In this document: positions 50,890 to 59,665 of the stretch, piece after piece
Layout of the letters: each line of letters opens with the position of its first letter
Numbering within the stretch: the first letter of the stretch is position 1
Source: Pelosinus propionicus DSM 13327
GTDB taxonomy: Bacteria > Bacillota > Negativicutes > DSM-13327
Assembly: GCF_900114615.1 (NCBI RefSeq)
Contig: NZ_FOTS01000006.1
Coordinates: 62,001-126,000 of the forward strand
Direction: 5' to 3'
DNA length: 64,000 nucleotides
Translations under genes and position numbers: made by a program
Notes under the pieces: model-generated
Told to the model about the DNA's origin: nothing
What the model saw: only the letters and a program-made list of their open reading frames with translations
Database searches by the model: none

Positions 50890-50929
50890 AAAAAAGATCA
50901 GGCAGCCTTTGGAGTGCCTGATCTTTTTT
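50890..50929. terminator. Terminator of the metal-efflux operon
   Basis: AAAAAAGATCAGGCA and TGCCTGATCTTTTTT form a near-perfect stem with A/T runs on both sides. On the minus strand it closes the operon that ends with the NlpC/P60 gene at 50931. The gap 50735-50889 shows no other feature. Confidence 0.9.
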
Positions 50930-50930
50930 A

Positions 50931-51494
50931 TCATAATACACGTTTTGCACCATAATAGCGTTGCATAAAATATGGATCATTCATATCCCCAATGGCGACT
51001 ACACCTTTTGAAAAAGAGGTATGAATAAATTTATCCCTTCCAATGTAAATCCCCACATGAGATGCACCTGGTTCATAGGTAGTAAAATACACTAAATCTC
51101 CTGGCTGCAGGGAAGCTGGCGATACGGTTCTTCCAACTAAAAACTGTAAATCAGCGGTGCGAGGCAAATTGATACCCGCTTGCCTGTACACATATTGCAC
51201 GAATCCGGAACAGTCAAATCCCTGGACGGGCGAGGCCCCTCCCCACACTACTGGCTGACCGAGCAGACTGCTGGCAATGGTCAATATTTGTGCTGACTGT
51301 CCAGACTGCCCGATAGGCAGAGCAGCAGATCGAGCTGCTATCTGCTGTTCATCCGCTACCGGCATGGTCGCGCCTGTTACTATAGAATCCAATGACTGCA
51401 TAAACTGACTATAACCAGAGGTTGGAGAAGCCTGAACCACTCCTGTGCCGTTAAAAAGAGTTCCGATACATAGTAAAGCTATCCATTTTTTCAT
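50931..51494 (-). CDS. NlpC/P60 cell-wall endopeptidase
   Basis: 187 residues. After a signal peptide (MKKWIALLCIGTLFNGTGVVQA, given in part as MKKWIALLCIG and GTGVVQA), the NlpC/P60 domain has the catalytic Cys in FDCSGFVQYVYRQ and His in ASHVGIYIG. It cuts peptide stems of peptidoglycan. It closes the efflux operon; why a wall hydrolase is there is not obvious, perhaps to allow assembly of the envelope-spanning pump. The ATG at 51494 has GGAGAAG upstream. Confidence 0.85.
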   Translation of the reverse strand: MKKWIALLCIGTLFNGTGVVQASPTSGYSQFMQSLDSIVTGATMPVADEQQIAARSAALPIGQSGQSAQILTIASSLLGQPVVWGGASPVQGFDCSGFVQYVYRQAGINLPRTADLQFLVGRTVSPASLQPGDLVYFTTYEPGASHVGIYIGRDKFIHTSFSKGVVAIGDMNDPYFMQRYYGAKRVL

Positions 51495-51521
51495 GCTCCA
51501 CTTCTCCTCCCCAGACAACTT

Positions 51522-51983
51522 TTAGTGTTGCATGGTCTGTAAGTGAGATGTCGTTGATTTCATAATCTCCTGCATGGTCTTTACTTTACCTTCGATGGTA
51601 ATCAGGTCCATTTTTCCGGAGTTAACAGTATTTTTGATGTCACCTGCCGCTTTGCGCAAATTGTCTTTTAAATTGGCATCCATCATATGGGGCACAATTT
51701 TTTCCACAGTACTCACGAGTTGTGCCGCGCTCTTTTGCGCATCCATTGTCTGTCCAGCCTTGGTTTGTTTGACCACATCCTGCAAGGATTTATCCAAGTC
51801 CTTCATCATCGGCATAGGATCTTCCTTCGGCATCGATGCACTATGCCCTTGATGACCGGCAGCTTGTTCTTGATTGGCCGCTGGCGGCTGATCCTTTGTT
51901 TTGTCACTCGATCCGCACCCTGCCACCAGAGAAATAACTGCAACAATGGCCAATATACCAAAGAGTACTTTACTTTTTTTCAT
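51522..51983 (-). CDS. His/Met-containing lipoprotein of the efflux operon
   Basis: 153 residues. Lipobox LVAGC marks the lipid-anchored Cys near residue 22. A short low-complexity stretch GHQGHSASMPKEDPMPMM has several His and Met and may bind Cu or Ag. The rest is helical (KDLDKSLQDVVKQTKAGQ). It lies 30 bp after cusA. A periplasmic metal-binding or chaperone role is inferred. Confidence 0.7.
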   Translation of the reverse strand: MKKSKVLFGILAIVAVISLVAGCGSSDKTKDQPPAANQEQAAGHQGHSASMPKEDPMPMMKDLDKSLQDVVKQTKAGQTMDAQKSAAQLVSTVEKIVPHMMDANLKDNLRKAAGDIKNTVNSGKMDLITIEGKVKTMQEIMKSTTSHLQTMQH

Positions 51984-52013
51984 AACCTAATTACCTCCAA
52001 TAATTTAATTGAT

Positions 52014-55000
52014 TTAACTTCTCCTGTTCCTACGCTCCCGCCACTGATTCCAGACTAGATAGATGCAAGGCAGCACAATCAGGGTCAAAATCGTGGAAGT
52101 AACTAGACCACCCACGACAACCGTGGCCATCGGGCGCTGCACCTCGGCACCAGTACCCGTTGCAAAGATTAATGGGAACAATCCTAAACTAGCAACCAAT
52201 GCGGTAATCATAACCGGTCGCAAACGGGTAAATGCACCTTCGGTGATAGCTTCTTCCAAGGTTCGGTGATCCCGCAGATGTTTAATATAGGTAACCATAA
52301 TGACCCCATTTTGCACCGCTATTCCAAAGAGAGCGATGAAGCCAACAGCAGCTGCTACAGTCATGTAGGTGCCAGTAACATACATAGCTACAATGCCACC
52401 CACCAAGGAAAAAGGAATGTTCATCAAAATAAGGAAAGCATCACTGGCAGACTTAAATGTCATATAGAGTAAGAAGAATGTGAGCACAATGACTGCTGGT
52501 ACTACTAAAGACAGTCGATCTTTTGCACGCTGCTGATTTTCATACTGCCCCGTCCATTTTAAGGAGTATCCAGCAGGTAAATCAACTTTTTCTTTTATGA
52601 CTTTGTTAGCTTCATTTACAAAACTGACCACGTCCCGTCCCCTCGTATTCATCTGGACGATCATCCGATAAATCCCATTTTCACTGCTAATCATTGACGG
52701 ACCATCTACTACCTGAAACTGAGCCACTTCGCCCAGCGGCACATAAGCACCAGTAGCCGGGGCGGTCACTGCAGCAGCTGTACCGCCACCCATGCCTGCA
52801 CTCATTCCGTCACCGCTACTTTTCGCCGCGCCGCCACCTGTTACCGGAATGAGAATGTTTTCCATAGCATCAATGGATTCCCGATTTTCCCGATTGTAAC
52901 GCACCAAAACGTTAAAGCGCTTGCGTCCTTCAATGGTAGTAGTGGCATTTTTACCGCCTACCGCTAATTCTACGGCATCTTCTACATCGGCAATATTAAG
53001 ACCATACCGAGCTGCTTTTTCCCGGTTGACCTGAATCTCTAGATAGGATGCGCCAAAGACCCGCTCAGCCAAGAGATCGCTAACTCCTGGCACGGTTGCC
53101 AGTGCCTTTTCAATGTCGAAGGCTTTTTGCTGCAGCACCTGTAAGTCTTCTCCATAAAGTTTAATACCTAGTTCCGTACGAACTCCCGTTGTCAGCATGG
53201 ACAACCGTCCCGCAATAGGCTGGGTAAAGGCAAAATTAAGCCCAGGCATATTGGCAAGTTTAACCATCATTTCTTGTTCAATTTTTTGTTTTGTCATGCC
53301 GTCGCGCCATTGTTCTTTCGGTTTCAGCGTGACAATGGTTTCAATCATACTAATCGGTGCAGGATCCATAGCAGACTCAGCTCGGCCTACCTTCCCCACC
53401 GACATGTCGACTTCCGGAATATCCATGATGACTTTATCCATAGTTTTAGCCGCTTCCAATGCCTCGGTTAACGACACACTAGGCAGCATGGTCGGCATGA
53501 CCAGAAACGTTCCTTCATCCAATTCCGGCATAAAGGTAGTGCCAATGAAAGGCAGCAGGGAAAATCCGGCAATCATTACGACGACTGCGATACTAATGGT
53601 GATTTTGCTGTGCTTTAATACTGATTTCAAAGTGGGCACATACCATTGATGCAGCTTAGCAACAATCCAGGTGTCTTTTTCCTGAATTTTACCTTTGAGC
53701 AGCAAGGTGCACAACACCGGTACCAAGGTGAAAGCCAGCAGCAGTGATCCGCTCATAGCAAAGGATTTTGCCCAGGCCATCGGAGTATACATCTTGCCTT
53801 CCGTCCCTGTCATCGTAAATACAGGCAGAAAGGTGACAATAATAATCGTAATGGAAAAAAAGATGGGTGCTGCTACTTCTTTGGCCGCTTCCAGCGTCAC
53901 ATCAATAATACTGCGTCGACCGCCATCCTCCGCCAAATGGCGATAAATATTTTCCACCATAACAATCGCTGCATCCGTCATGACACCAATTCCGATGGCA
54001 ATGCCGCCAAGGGACATTAGGTTAGCCGACAGATGAATTTCTTTCATGGCAAACAGCGCAATCAAAATACCAATGGGAATGGCACTGGTCACAATCAGGC
54101 TGGAGCGGACATTCCCTAAAAAGAGAATGACAATGATTGAGACTAAAATAAATTCTTCAATTAATGCCCGGGTCAGCGTATTGACTGCTTTTTTTACCAG
54201 ATCCGTCTGGTCATAAAAAGGTACAATCCGCATGCCTTCCGGTAATGACGGCTGGATTTCAGCAATCTTGGCTTTCACTTGGTCAATCACGTCGAGGGTG
54301 TTTTCGCCCATACGCTGAATGACAATCCCCCCAGCCGCTTCATAACCAGATTTGGTTAGCACACCCCGGCGAAAATCCGGTCCAGTAGTTACGTTGGCTA
54401 CATCCTTGATGTAAATAGGTACATTGTTATTTTGCGAGATCACAATGTTTTTAATATCATCAGGAGACTGGATTAATCCTAATCCGCGGATAATAAATTC
54501 CTGACCATTTTGCTCAACAACTTTCGCACCAATATTCGCATTGTTGGCACCAAGTGCCCCAAATACCTGGTTGAAAGTAATTCGATAGTTTTGCAAAAGA
54601 TGAGGATCAAGATTGATCTGATATTGCATCACATAGCCGCCAATGCTGGCGACTTCTGCAACTCCAGGCACCGCACTGAGCTGCTGCTTGATGGTAAAAT
54701 CCTCAACCGTACGCAGATCAGCCAGATTATGACGATCGCTTTCTATGGTATACATAAAGACTTGACCCATGGGTGTACTGACTGGTCCCAAGGCAGGCTG
54801 CACGCCCCGGGGCAATTGAGGAATGGCCTGCTGCACTTTTTCGTTTACCACTTGACGGGCAAAGTAAGGCTCTACACCGTCTTCAAAGATGACGGTTATG
54901 AGCGACATCCCAAATGAGGAAGCTGAGCGTACTTCTTTCACCTTAGGCAGCCCACGCAAGGCAGTCTCCAATGGATACGTGACCTGATCCTGGATTTCCT

Positions 55001-55175
55001 GAGGTCCACGCCCCATCCAGTCCGCCGAGACAAGCACCTGGTTTTCACTTAGATCAGGAAAAGCATCGATTGGGGTATCCCGTACAACGAAGATTCCCCA
55101 GACAATGACGAGTGCAGATAATACCAGAATAATCACGCGGTTTTTCAAGGAAAATTCGATTAATTGATTCAGCAT
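52014..55175 (-). CDS. cusA: CusA/CzcA-family RND metal efflux pump
   Basis: 1053 residues, twelve transmembrane helices and large external loops. The fourth helix motif IAIGIGVMTDAAIVMVEN matches the monovalent-ion (Cu/Ag, HME4) type rather than the Zn/Co (DFG) type. A Gly/Ala-rich insertion near residue 780-800 is unusual. It works with CusB and TolC across both membranes. The neighbours CusB and the Met/His-rich proteins support Cu/Ag. Confidence 0.9.
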   Translation of the reverse strand: MLNQLIEFSLKNRVIILVLSALVIVWGIFVVRDTPIDAFPDLSENQVLVSADWMGRGPQEIQDQVTYPLETALRGLPKVKEVRSASSFGMSLITVIFEDGVEPYFARQVVNEKVQQAIPQLPRGVQPALGPVSTPMGQVFMYTIESDRHNLADLRTVEDFTIKQQLSAVPGVAEVASIGGYVMQYQINLDPHLLQNYRITFNQVFGALGANNANIGAKVVEQNGQEFIIRGLGLIQSPDDIKNIVISQNNNVPIYIKDVANVTTGPDFRRGVLTKSGYEAAGGIVIQRMGENTLDVIDQVKAKIAEIQPSLPEGMRIVPFYDQTDLVKKAVNTLTRALIEEFILVSIIVILFLGNVRSSLIVTSAIPIGILIALFAMKEIHLSANLMSLGGIAIGIGVMTDAAIVMVENIYRHLAEDGGRRSIIDVTLEAAKEVAAPIFFSITIIIVTFLPVFTMTGTEGKMYTPMAWAKSFAMSGSLLLAFTLVPVLCTLLLKGKIQEKDTWIVAKLHQWYVPTLKSVLKHSKITISIAVVVMIAGFSLLPFIGTTFMPELDEGTFLVMPTMLPSVSLTEALEAAKTMDKVIMDIPEVDMSVGKVGRAESAMDPAPISMIETIVTLKPKEQWRDGMTKQKIEQEMMVKLANMPGLNFAFTQPIAGRLSMLTTGVRTELGIKLYGEDLQVLQQKAFDIEKALATVPGVSDLLAERVFGASYLEIQVNREKAARYGLNIADVEDAVELAVGGKNATTTIEGRKRFNVLVRYNRENRESIDAMENILIPVTGGGAAKSSGDGMSAGMGGGTAAAVTAPATGAYVPLGEVAQFQVVDGPSMISSENGIYRMIVQMNTRGRDVVSFVNEANKVIKEKVDLPAGYSLKWTGQYENQQRAKDRLSLVVPAVIVLTFFLLYMTFKSASDAFLILMNIPFSLVGGIVAMYVTGTYMTVAAAVGFIALFGIAVQNGVIMVTYIKHLRDHRTLEEAITEGAFTRLRPVMITALVASLGLFPLIFATGTGAEVQRPMATVVVGGLVTSTILTLIVLPCIYLVWNQWRERRNRRS

Positions 55176-55186
55176 GTTGCCCCTCC

Positions 55187-56455
55187 TTACTGACCACCAT
55201 GGCCGCTGTGTTCACTCCCAGAAGGAGCAACCGCACCGCTATTTGTACCATTCACGGGTGATGGTGTACTCGTCTCTTTAGCGGCCCCGCCACCGTGACC
55301 GGCATGAGAGCCAAAGCTGCCTAATTTCGTTTGGGAATCAATGAGGAAGGTAGCCGCTGTTACCACGGTGTCACCAGGCTGTAGTCCGGACAGTATCTGA
55401 ACATAGCCTTCGGCGTATTGTCCTATGACTACATCTCGTTTGACAAAGGTATCTTCACTTTGCGCGACAAATACGATTTTACGGCTGCCAGTATCCAGCA
55501 AACTAGATTCCGGTATAACCAGGCTCTCCCCCAGCGGTAATTGAACATTGGCGTTAACAAACATATTGGGTTTTAATTTGCCGCTAGGATTGGCCATTGC
55601 CACCCGTACTTTGACTGTCCGGGTGGCATCATCAAGCACCGGGTTAATAAAGGTCACTTGTCCGGTAAAGGTTTCTCCCGGATACGCGCCGCTGGTTACC
55701 ACGACCGGCTGGCCTGTTTTAATACTGGCTATGTCTTTTTCATAAATATCAGTATACAGCCAAACGGTGGATAAGTCTGACAGACTGTACAGTTTATCGC
55801 CAGGCATAATGTATGCTCCCGGCAGCAATTGTTTTTCCAGGACGGTGCCGCCGAACTGGGCATAAATAGTCATATGCTCATTAGGCTTTTTGGTATGCTC
55901 CAGATGAGCGATATCACGATCAGGCACGTTTAACAGTTGTAGTTTTCGCTTCGCTGCTTCCCGCAGTCGATTGTTGATCTGGACCACATCTTTGCCAGCG
56001 TTTTGCAGTTTTTGCACATTGTCCAGTGTTAATAAATATTCTTCCTGGGCTGCAATATAAGTTGGGCTGTATACGGCGGCGATGGCTTGCCCAGGAGCAA
56101 TATACTCACCATCAGCGGTTATATACAGTTCATCTACCCGCCCTTCGACCCGGGAAGTAATATAAGTCCGTCCGCTTTCATTCATGGCAATCTTGCCAGT
56201 GGTTTTGACTTCCTTAGCAAGCGCCTTGACGATTGCTTGCGCCGTTTGCACTCCGGCTAATTGTCTGGCCTTGGCATCCAGGGTGACAGTATCTCCCATA
56301 GCCATAACCGGCCCAGACATTTGATGTCCGGTATGATCAATAGCCGACGGCTTACTGTGCTGCGTAGTATAGTAGTAGCCAGCACCACCGAATACTAGCA
56401 CACCAGCAGTCACCCCTATGATAATTTTCTTTTTGTCCCGCAGTTTTTCGATCAT
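55187..56455 (-). CDS. cusB: CusB-like membrane fusion protein
   Basis: 422 residues. One N-terminal helix (KKIIIGVTAGVLVFGGAGYYY) then the adaptor hairpin and lipoyl/barrel domains (GRVDELYITADGEYIAPGQA). The N-terminal HTGHQMSGPVMAMG and C-terminal SEHSGHGGQ are His/Met-rich. In CusB, Met residues near the N-terminus carry Cu or Ag. The ATG at 56455 with AAAGGAGAGG is chosen over an ATG overlapping the tolC stop at 56485. The gap to cusA is 11 bp. Confidence 0.88.
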   Translation of the reverse strand: MIEKLRDKKKIIIGVTAGVLVFGGAGYYYTTQHSKPSAIDHTGHQMSGPVMAMGDTVTLDAKARQLAGVQTAQAIVKALAKEVKTTGKIAMNESGRTYITSRVEGRVDELYITADGEYIAPGQAIAAVYSPTYIAAQEEYLLTLDNVQKLQNAGKDVVQINNRLREAAKRKLQLLNVPDRDIAHLEHTKKPNEHMTIYAQFGGTVLEKQLLPGAYIMPGDKLYSLSDLSTVWLYTDIYEKDIASIKTGQPVVVTSGAYPGETFTGQVTFINPVLDDATRTVKVRVAMANPSGKLKPNMFVNANVQLPLGESLVIPESSLLDTGSRKIVFVAQSEDTFVKRDVVIGQYAEGYVQILSGLQPGDTVVTAATFLIDSQTKLGSFGSHAGHGGGAAKETSTPSPVNGTNSGAVAPSGSEHSGHGGQ

Positions 56456-56484
56456 CCTGTCCTCTCCTTTATCTGGCTTGCTCA

Positions 56485-57783
56485 TTATGGCTGAGTCCCA
56501 CTCGTAAATAGGGGCTTCCCTACCGCTTTTTCTAAATTAGCTACCGCTTTTTCATAATTAACGCGGGCTTTATAGTAATCCAATCTCACATTACGGAGAG
56601 CATTTAGACTATCCAGGACAGCCATGAAATCCACTTTGCCGTTGGTATAGCTCACGACTCCGGCCTGGTAGGTTTGTTCCGCTTGGGGAATTACGGTATT
56701 CTTATACAGGTCGATCTGACGCCAAGCTGACTGCGCTTCGGTCAATGCCATCTGCAAGTCCAGATCAGTCATATTTTGCATATTGCTCAATGAAGCCTGA
56801 GCTGCACCCAAGCTAGCCTCAGCAGATTTAATTTCTGCTTTATTTTTCCCCTGCCAAATAGGCAGCATAACCATAACTTCCATTTTCCAGGTATCAGGTG
56901 TCGTATCCATCATCGTTTGTTTTCTATCCTTGTAGCCAATGCTGAATTGATAATCTGGTAACTGCTGTTTCTTCGCCAATTCCACACCGTTCTTCGCCAT
57001 CTCCACTTGCCGTTCCATACCTACAACAGCTGGTTTACCAGCTTGCGCTTCTGTTTGCAATTTTGTTAAATCAAAATCAGGAGGCGGCGCGCTGAACTCT
57101 TCTTTCACCGCCAGGGGTGTATCGGCAGTACGGCCAAGGACAGTATTAACTTTGGCCTGGGCTACTGCCGCCATCGAAGCCATGCTTAAGAGATCAGTAG
57201 TCATTTTTGAAAACTCAGTTTGCGCTCGCAAGGCATCTTGCAGAGGTACCATTCCAGTGGAATAGTTAACCTGAGCAATCTGCACCAGCTGGCCCATGAG
57301 CTGCTGATTTTCCTTGCCGATTTCCAGGGCTTTATCAGCATAGAGCAAATCATAATAGGCAGTTTTCGCCGCAGCATAGGCTTCCATCTGCTTATCTTGA
57401 TAATTCGCTTTCGTCATTGCAGCATCACTGCCAGCCATTTTACCCATGGCTTTCAATTTAGACGGATTCATAATGTCCTGGGTAAACGTGTATTCCGTCA
57501 TCATTGCATCAAAAGGATTTAAGCTGCTCTTAGGTATATCATCTTTCATAATCCCAAATTGAGGATTTGCCCAGGCTTTTGCCAGGGGAATGCGAGCCTC
57601 TTTTTCTTCCCAGCGTTTTTGACTCTCAATGACGGCTGGATTATTCTTGACGGCAGTATCCACTATCTCTTTTAAAGATAGAGTCTCCTGGGCTTGTTCC
57701 GCCATAACTGGTATTATAAATCCCAATACGAGCATAGCAGTCAATGATAATACTTTGCATCGAAACCATCTTCCTACGTTCAT
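56485..57783 (-). CDS. TolC-family outer membrane efflux protein
   Basis: 432 residues. Signal peptide (MNVGRWFRCKVLSLTAML), then two outer-membrane-factor repeats with long helices (KAYAAAKTAYYDLLYADKAL in part and RLDYYKARVNYEKAVANLEK). TolC forms the exit duct through the outer membrane, so the cell must be diderm. It heads the tripartite pump genes 29 bp before cusB. Confidence 0.9.
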   Translation of the reverse strand: MNVGRWFRCKVLSLTAMLVLGFIIPVMAEQAQETLSLKEIVDTAVKNNPAVIESQKRWEEKEARIPLAKAWANPQFGIMKDDIPKSSLNPFDAMMTEYTFTQDIMNPSKLKAMGKMAGSDAAMTKANYQDKQMEAYAAAKTAYYDLLYADKALEIGKENQQLMGQLVQIAQVNYSTGMVPLQDALRAQTEFSKMTTDLLSMASMAAVAQAKVNTVLGRTADTPLAVKEEFSAPPPDFDLTKLQTEAQAGKPAVVGMERQVEMAKNGVELAKKQQLPDYQFSIGYKDRKQTMMDTTPDTWKMEVMVMLPIWQGKNKAEIKSAEASLGAAQASLSNMQNMTDLDLQMALTEAQSAWRQIDLYKNTVIPQAEQTYQAGVVSYTNGKVDFMAVLDSLNALRNVRLDYYKARVNYEKAVANLEKAVGKPLFTSGTQP

Positions 57784-57830
57784 ATATCCCCCTTCGTCCC
57801 CTTATTGAAGACAATTATGTTGGTTTATCC

Positions 57831-57926
57831 TCATTCTTCTTTAGCGATTAGCCCCTCCGTTCGATTTGTAAGATAGCACCATAAATACCCCATCACTGCC
57901 AATTGGATTATAAGTAAGCCCCACAT
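57831..57926 (-). CDS. Putative 31-aa membrane peptide heading the efflux operon
   Basis: From ATG 57926 the frame reads MWGLLIIQLAVMGYLWCYL then TNRTEGLIAKEE. GAGGTG lies seven bases upstream. One hydrophobic helix with aromatic and Met residues, then a polar tail. It lies between the 11-bp-repeat operator and tolC, so it should be on the same transcript. I know no family for it. Confidence 0.55.
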   Translation of the reverse strand: MWGLLIIQLAVMGYLWCYLTNRTEGLIAKEE

Positions 57927-57979
57927 TGTGTTTCACCTCGATTGATCTTTATATTGATGTCTATCATATCCAACTAATA

Positions 57980-58012
57980 TGAAGATTTTGTGAAGAAAGT
58001 TTGAAGAACTTA
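57980..58012. promoter_or_regulatory. 11-bp-period direct-repeat operator of the tolC-cusBA operon
   Basis: TGAAGA occurs at 57980, 57991 and 58002, exactly 11 bp apart. It is typical of OmpR-family regulator sites. It lies about 55-85 bp before the small membrane ORF. Related arrays occur at 58492, 59993, 60318 and 62908. Confidence 0.7.
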
Positions 58013-58060
58013 TGTTATTTTTATTTCATAACTACTTGGTACTCTCTCCTCATTCATTGT

Positions 58061-58091
58061 TATAAAAACAGCCCTTCCTAATGGAAAGGCT
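58061..58091 (-). terminator. Terminator of the small His-rich gene
   Basis: GCAGCCTTTCC and GGAAGGGCTG form a stem followed by TTTTTA on the minus strand, right after the gene at 58101. Confidence 0.8.
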
Positions 58092-58100
58092 GCATTGCTA

Positions 58101-58283
58101 TTACATATGATGACCTGAATGCTCATTACCGCTATCTTTCGGGGCATCCTCCGGCGGTGCTGGCTGCTCTTGATTTGTTGGTTCAGCAGCAAACGCCTTG
58201 GTGGCGTTTGGCAGCAAAGCTGTACCCGATATAAACACCGCTGCCAAAGCAGCAAAGATCATTCGCGTTACTTTTTTATTCAT
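58101..58283 (-). CDS. Small secreted His-rich protein
   Basis: 60 residues. Signal peptide (MIFAALAAVFISGTALLP region) with cleavage near FAAEP, then a Pro/Glu-rich tail ending in GNEHSGHHM, a metal-binding-like cluster. AGGAGAG lies eight bases before the ATG at 58283. It has its own operator array at 58492-58530 and terminator, so it is a separate unit. Likely a periplasmic Cu/Ag buffer; inference. Confidence 0.65.
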   Translation of the reverse strand: MNKKVTRMIFAALAAVFISGTALLPNATKAFAAEPTNQEQPAPPEDAPKDSGNEHSGHHM

Positions 58284-58491
58284 ACTCAATACTCTCCTCA
58301 TTCCTTGTTCTTGTCATTCTTTATGTACTCCTATACCGCTATGCCCTTATCTCATGACCAATCGCTCTAAAACTCCCTCTTCTACAAGTCGGAGCTCTGA
58401 TAAGTGCCGCTAAGATTTAGATCGAGCTAAACACCACCTGATCAAGTCATCTTTATTACCCTGATTCTACTTTTATTCTACTAAACAGATG

Positions 58492-58530
58492 TGAAGAACT
58501 TATGAAGAAAGTTTGAATAACGTATGAAGT
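58492..58530. promoter_or_regulatory. 11-bp-period operator of the small His-rich gene
   Basis: TGAAGA, TGAAGA, TGAATA and TGAAG start at 58492, 58503, 58514 and 58525. The exact 11-bp period and near-identity with the tolC-operon array show a shared regulator. It lies about 210 bp upstream of the gene start. Confidence 0.7.
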
Positions 58531-58634
58531 TTTCTTTTCATCGTCTACGTATGCTAAAAACGTCATCTCTCACCAACTAGTGGAAAAACAAATAATTGCA
58601 TGATCTAAAATTGGCTTTAAAAACGGGTATACAA

Positions 58635-58661
58635 AAATAGAGGAAGCTTCTTCCTCTATTT
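58635..58661. other. Perfect 11-bp hairpin
   Basis: AAATAGAGGAA and TTCCTCTATTT form a stem around GCTTC. A short T-run follows on the minus strand. No clear gene ends here, so its purpose is unknown. The rest of 58302-58745 shows only the operator array. Confidence 0.4.
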
Positions 58662-58745
58662 CCGAGTTTTACGATAAACCTGAAGGTTTTTTATTGCAGC
58701 ATAACATAATTAGAATTTTAGGGACTTCTTCCACTCTATTTTAGC

Positions 58746-58773
58746 TTGCAATCTCTATAAAATATACTATAAT
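58746..58773 (+). promoter_or_regulatory. Promoter of the non-coding RNA
   Basis: TTGCAA at 58746-58751 and TATAAT at 58768-58773 are separated by 16 bp, a strong sigma-70-type promoter. The transcript should start near 58781. Confidence 0.7.
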
Positions 58774-58780
58774 TAGAAAT

Positions 58781-59039
58781 AGGTGGAAATTAAAAAAGTC
58801 GCCGTGTCCTGAGAGTGTTAGAGCACTCCCAGGCACGAGCAGGTGTGGTAGCACCTACACGTAACAGCTAGCTGTCTACGACGACAATTTATTATACCGT
58901 GATCTTTCCTTGAAAACAAGGGATGCAAGATTCGGAATAGTAAAATTGTGGGTTTTGGCAGAGGCTTAGCGTCTGCGCGCAGTCAAGACGAAGCAAAGCG
59001 CATGTGTAGGTTGAAAAGACCTCGCATATGCGTTTTTTT
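58781..59039 (+). ncRNA. Structured non-coding RNA of about 260 nt
   Basis: A promoter precedes it and a terminator ends it (CGCATGTG pairing with CATATGCG, then TTTTTTT). There is no plausible ORF. An outer stem (GTCG at 58798, CGAC at 58882) encloses CCTGAGAGTG...CACTCCCAGG, AGGTGTGG...CACCTACAC (a possible pseudoknot) and the palindrome ACAGCTAGCTGT. A second hairpin GCAGAGGC / GCGTCTGC follows at about 58958. Size and layout suggest a conserved RNA; raiA-motif is my first guess and HEARO/omega-RNA the second. Neither can be confirmed without a covariance search. Confidence 0.6.
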
Positions 59040-59066
59040 AATTTCCCCTGAAACAAACTGTATGCT

Positions 59067-59102
59067 GGTTTCTTCTATCCTGAGCTGTGGATAGAAGAAA
59101 CC
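59067..59102. other. Perfect 14-bp hairpin after the non-coding RNA
   Basis: GGTTTCTTCTATCC and GGATAGAAGAAACC pair exactly around TGAGCTGT. No T-run follows. It may be part of a second structured RNA or a binding site. The 59103-59265 gap holds only a short unlikely ORF (see rejected list) and another GTGGCG/CGCCAC hairpin. Confidence 0.45.
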
Positions 59103-59265
59103 TCCTGCAGGATGAAGATGGGGGGATATAAATTGGTAGCAATCCAAGGTAAGAAAAAAGTATGCAGTTGGGGCAAAAGCACCGCACCAGCACGTGGCGG
59201 GGACTCCTCCTCGCCACATTTACGAAGCACAAGACTCGATTCCTGGGAAAACGAGGATAGTGTAA

Positions 59266-59535
59266 ATGTACAGAACCTATAGGACAACGAAAGACACGAT
59301 TATGGGTGAGGAAACAGAGAACGCCGACGTTACACTTAAATTGATTACAGATTTGGATGGGAAAGAATATGTGATAGTCAAGAAGCAAAAAGAAGATGCG
59401 ATCTATCATCTTTCGCTGGTTGGAAAAGTCACTGAAATCGTTCACGAAATTTCATTCGAAGAATATAGAAACATTACTTATGCGAGATTAGACAATGAAT
59501 TGTTAGAACAAGGAATCAAACCCAAGAGACGGTAA
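59266..59535 (+). CDS. Hypothetical protein (89 aa)
   Basis: The frame starts at ATG 59266 with GAGGA eight bases upstream; an internal ATG at 59302 is an alternative start. It reads MYRTYRTTKDTIMGEETENA, then LKLITDLDGKEYVIVKKQ, and ends KPKRR. Mixed charge, no membrane segment, no motif I recognise. It is the only plus-strand gene of this region and has a terminator at 59614-59660. Confidence 0.5.
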   Translation: MYRTYRTTKDTIMGEETENADVTLKLITDLDGKEYVIVKKQKEDAIYHLSLVGKVTEIVHEISFEEYRNITYARLDNELLEQGIKPKRR

Positions 59536-59613
59536 AACAAATGGTGTAAAGTGTTCGAACATTTGATGTTAAAGAACAATTTAATATACATGGGAAGAAA
59601 CTACGCACATTAT

Positions 59614-59660
59614 AAAAACCTGTCTCTCATACTTTTGTATTTTGAGACAGGTCCTTTTTT
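59614..59660. terminator. Bidirectional terminator
   Basis: AAAACCTGTCTC and GAGACAGGT pair with A/T runs at both ends. It separates the plus-strand hypothetical gene from the minus-strand DUF2680-like gene. Confidence 0.85.
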
Positions 59661-59665
59661 CCACA

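Noticed and set aside
59112-59282. A 56-aa plus-strand ORF starting MKMGGYKL
   Set aside because: It has no suitable ribosome site, overlaps the better ORF at 59266-59535, and has odd composition. I keep it out of the gene list.
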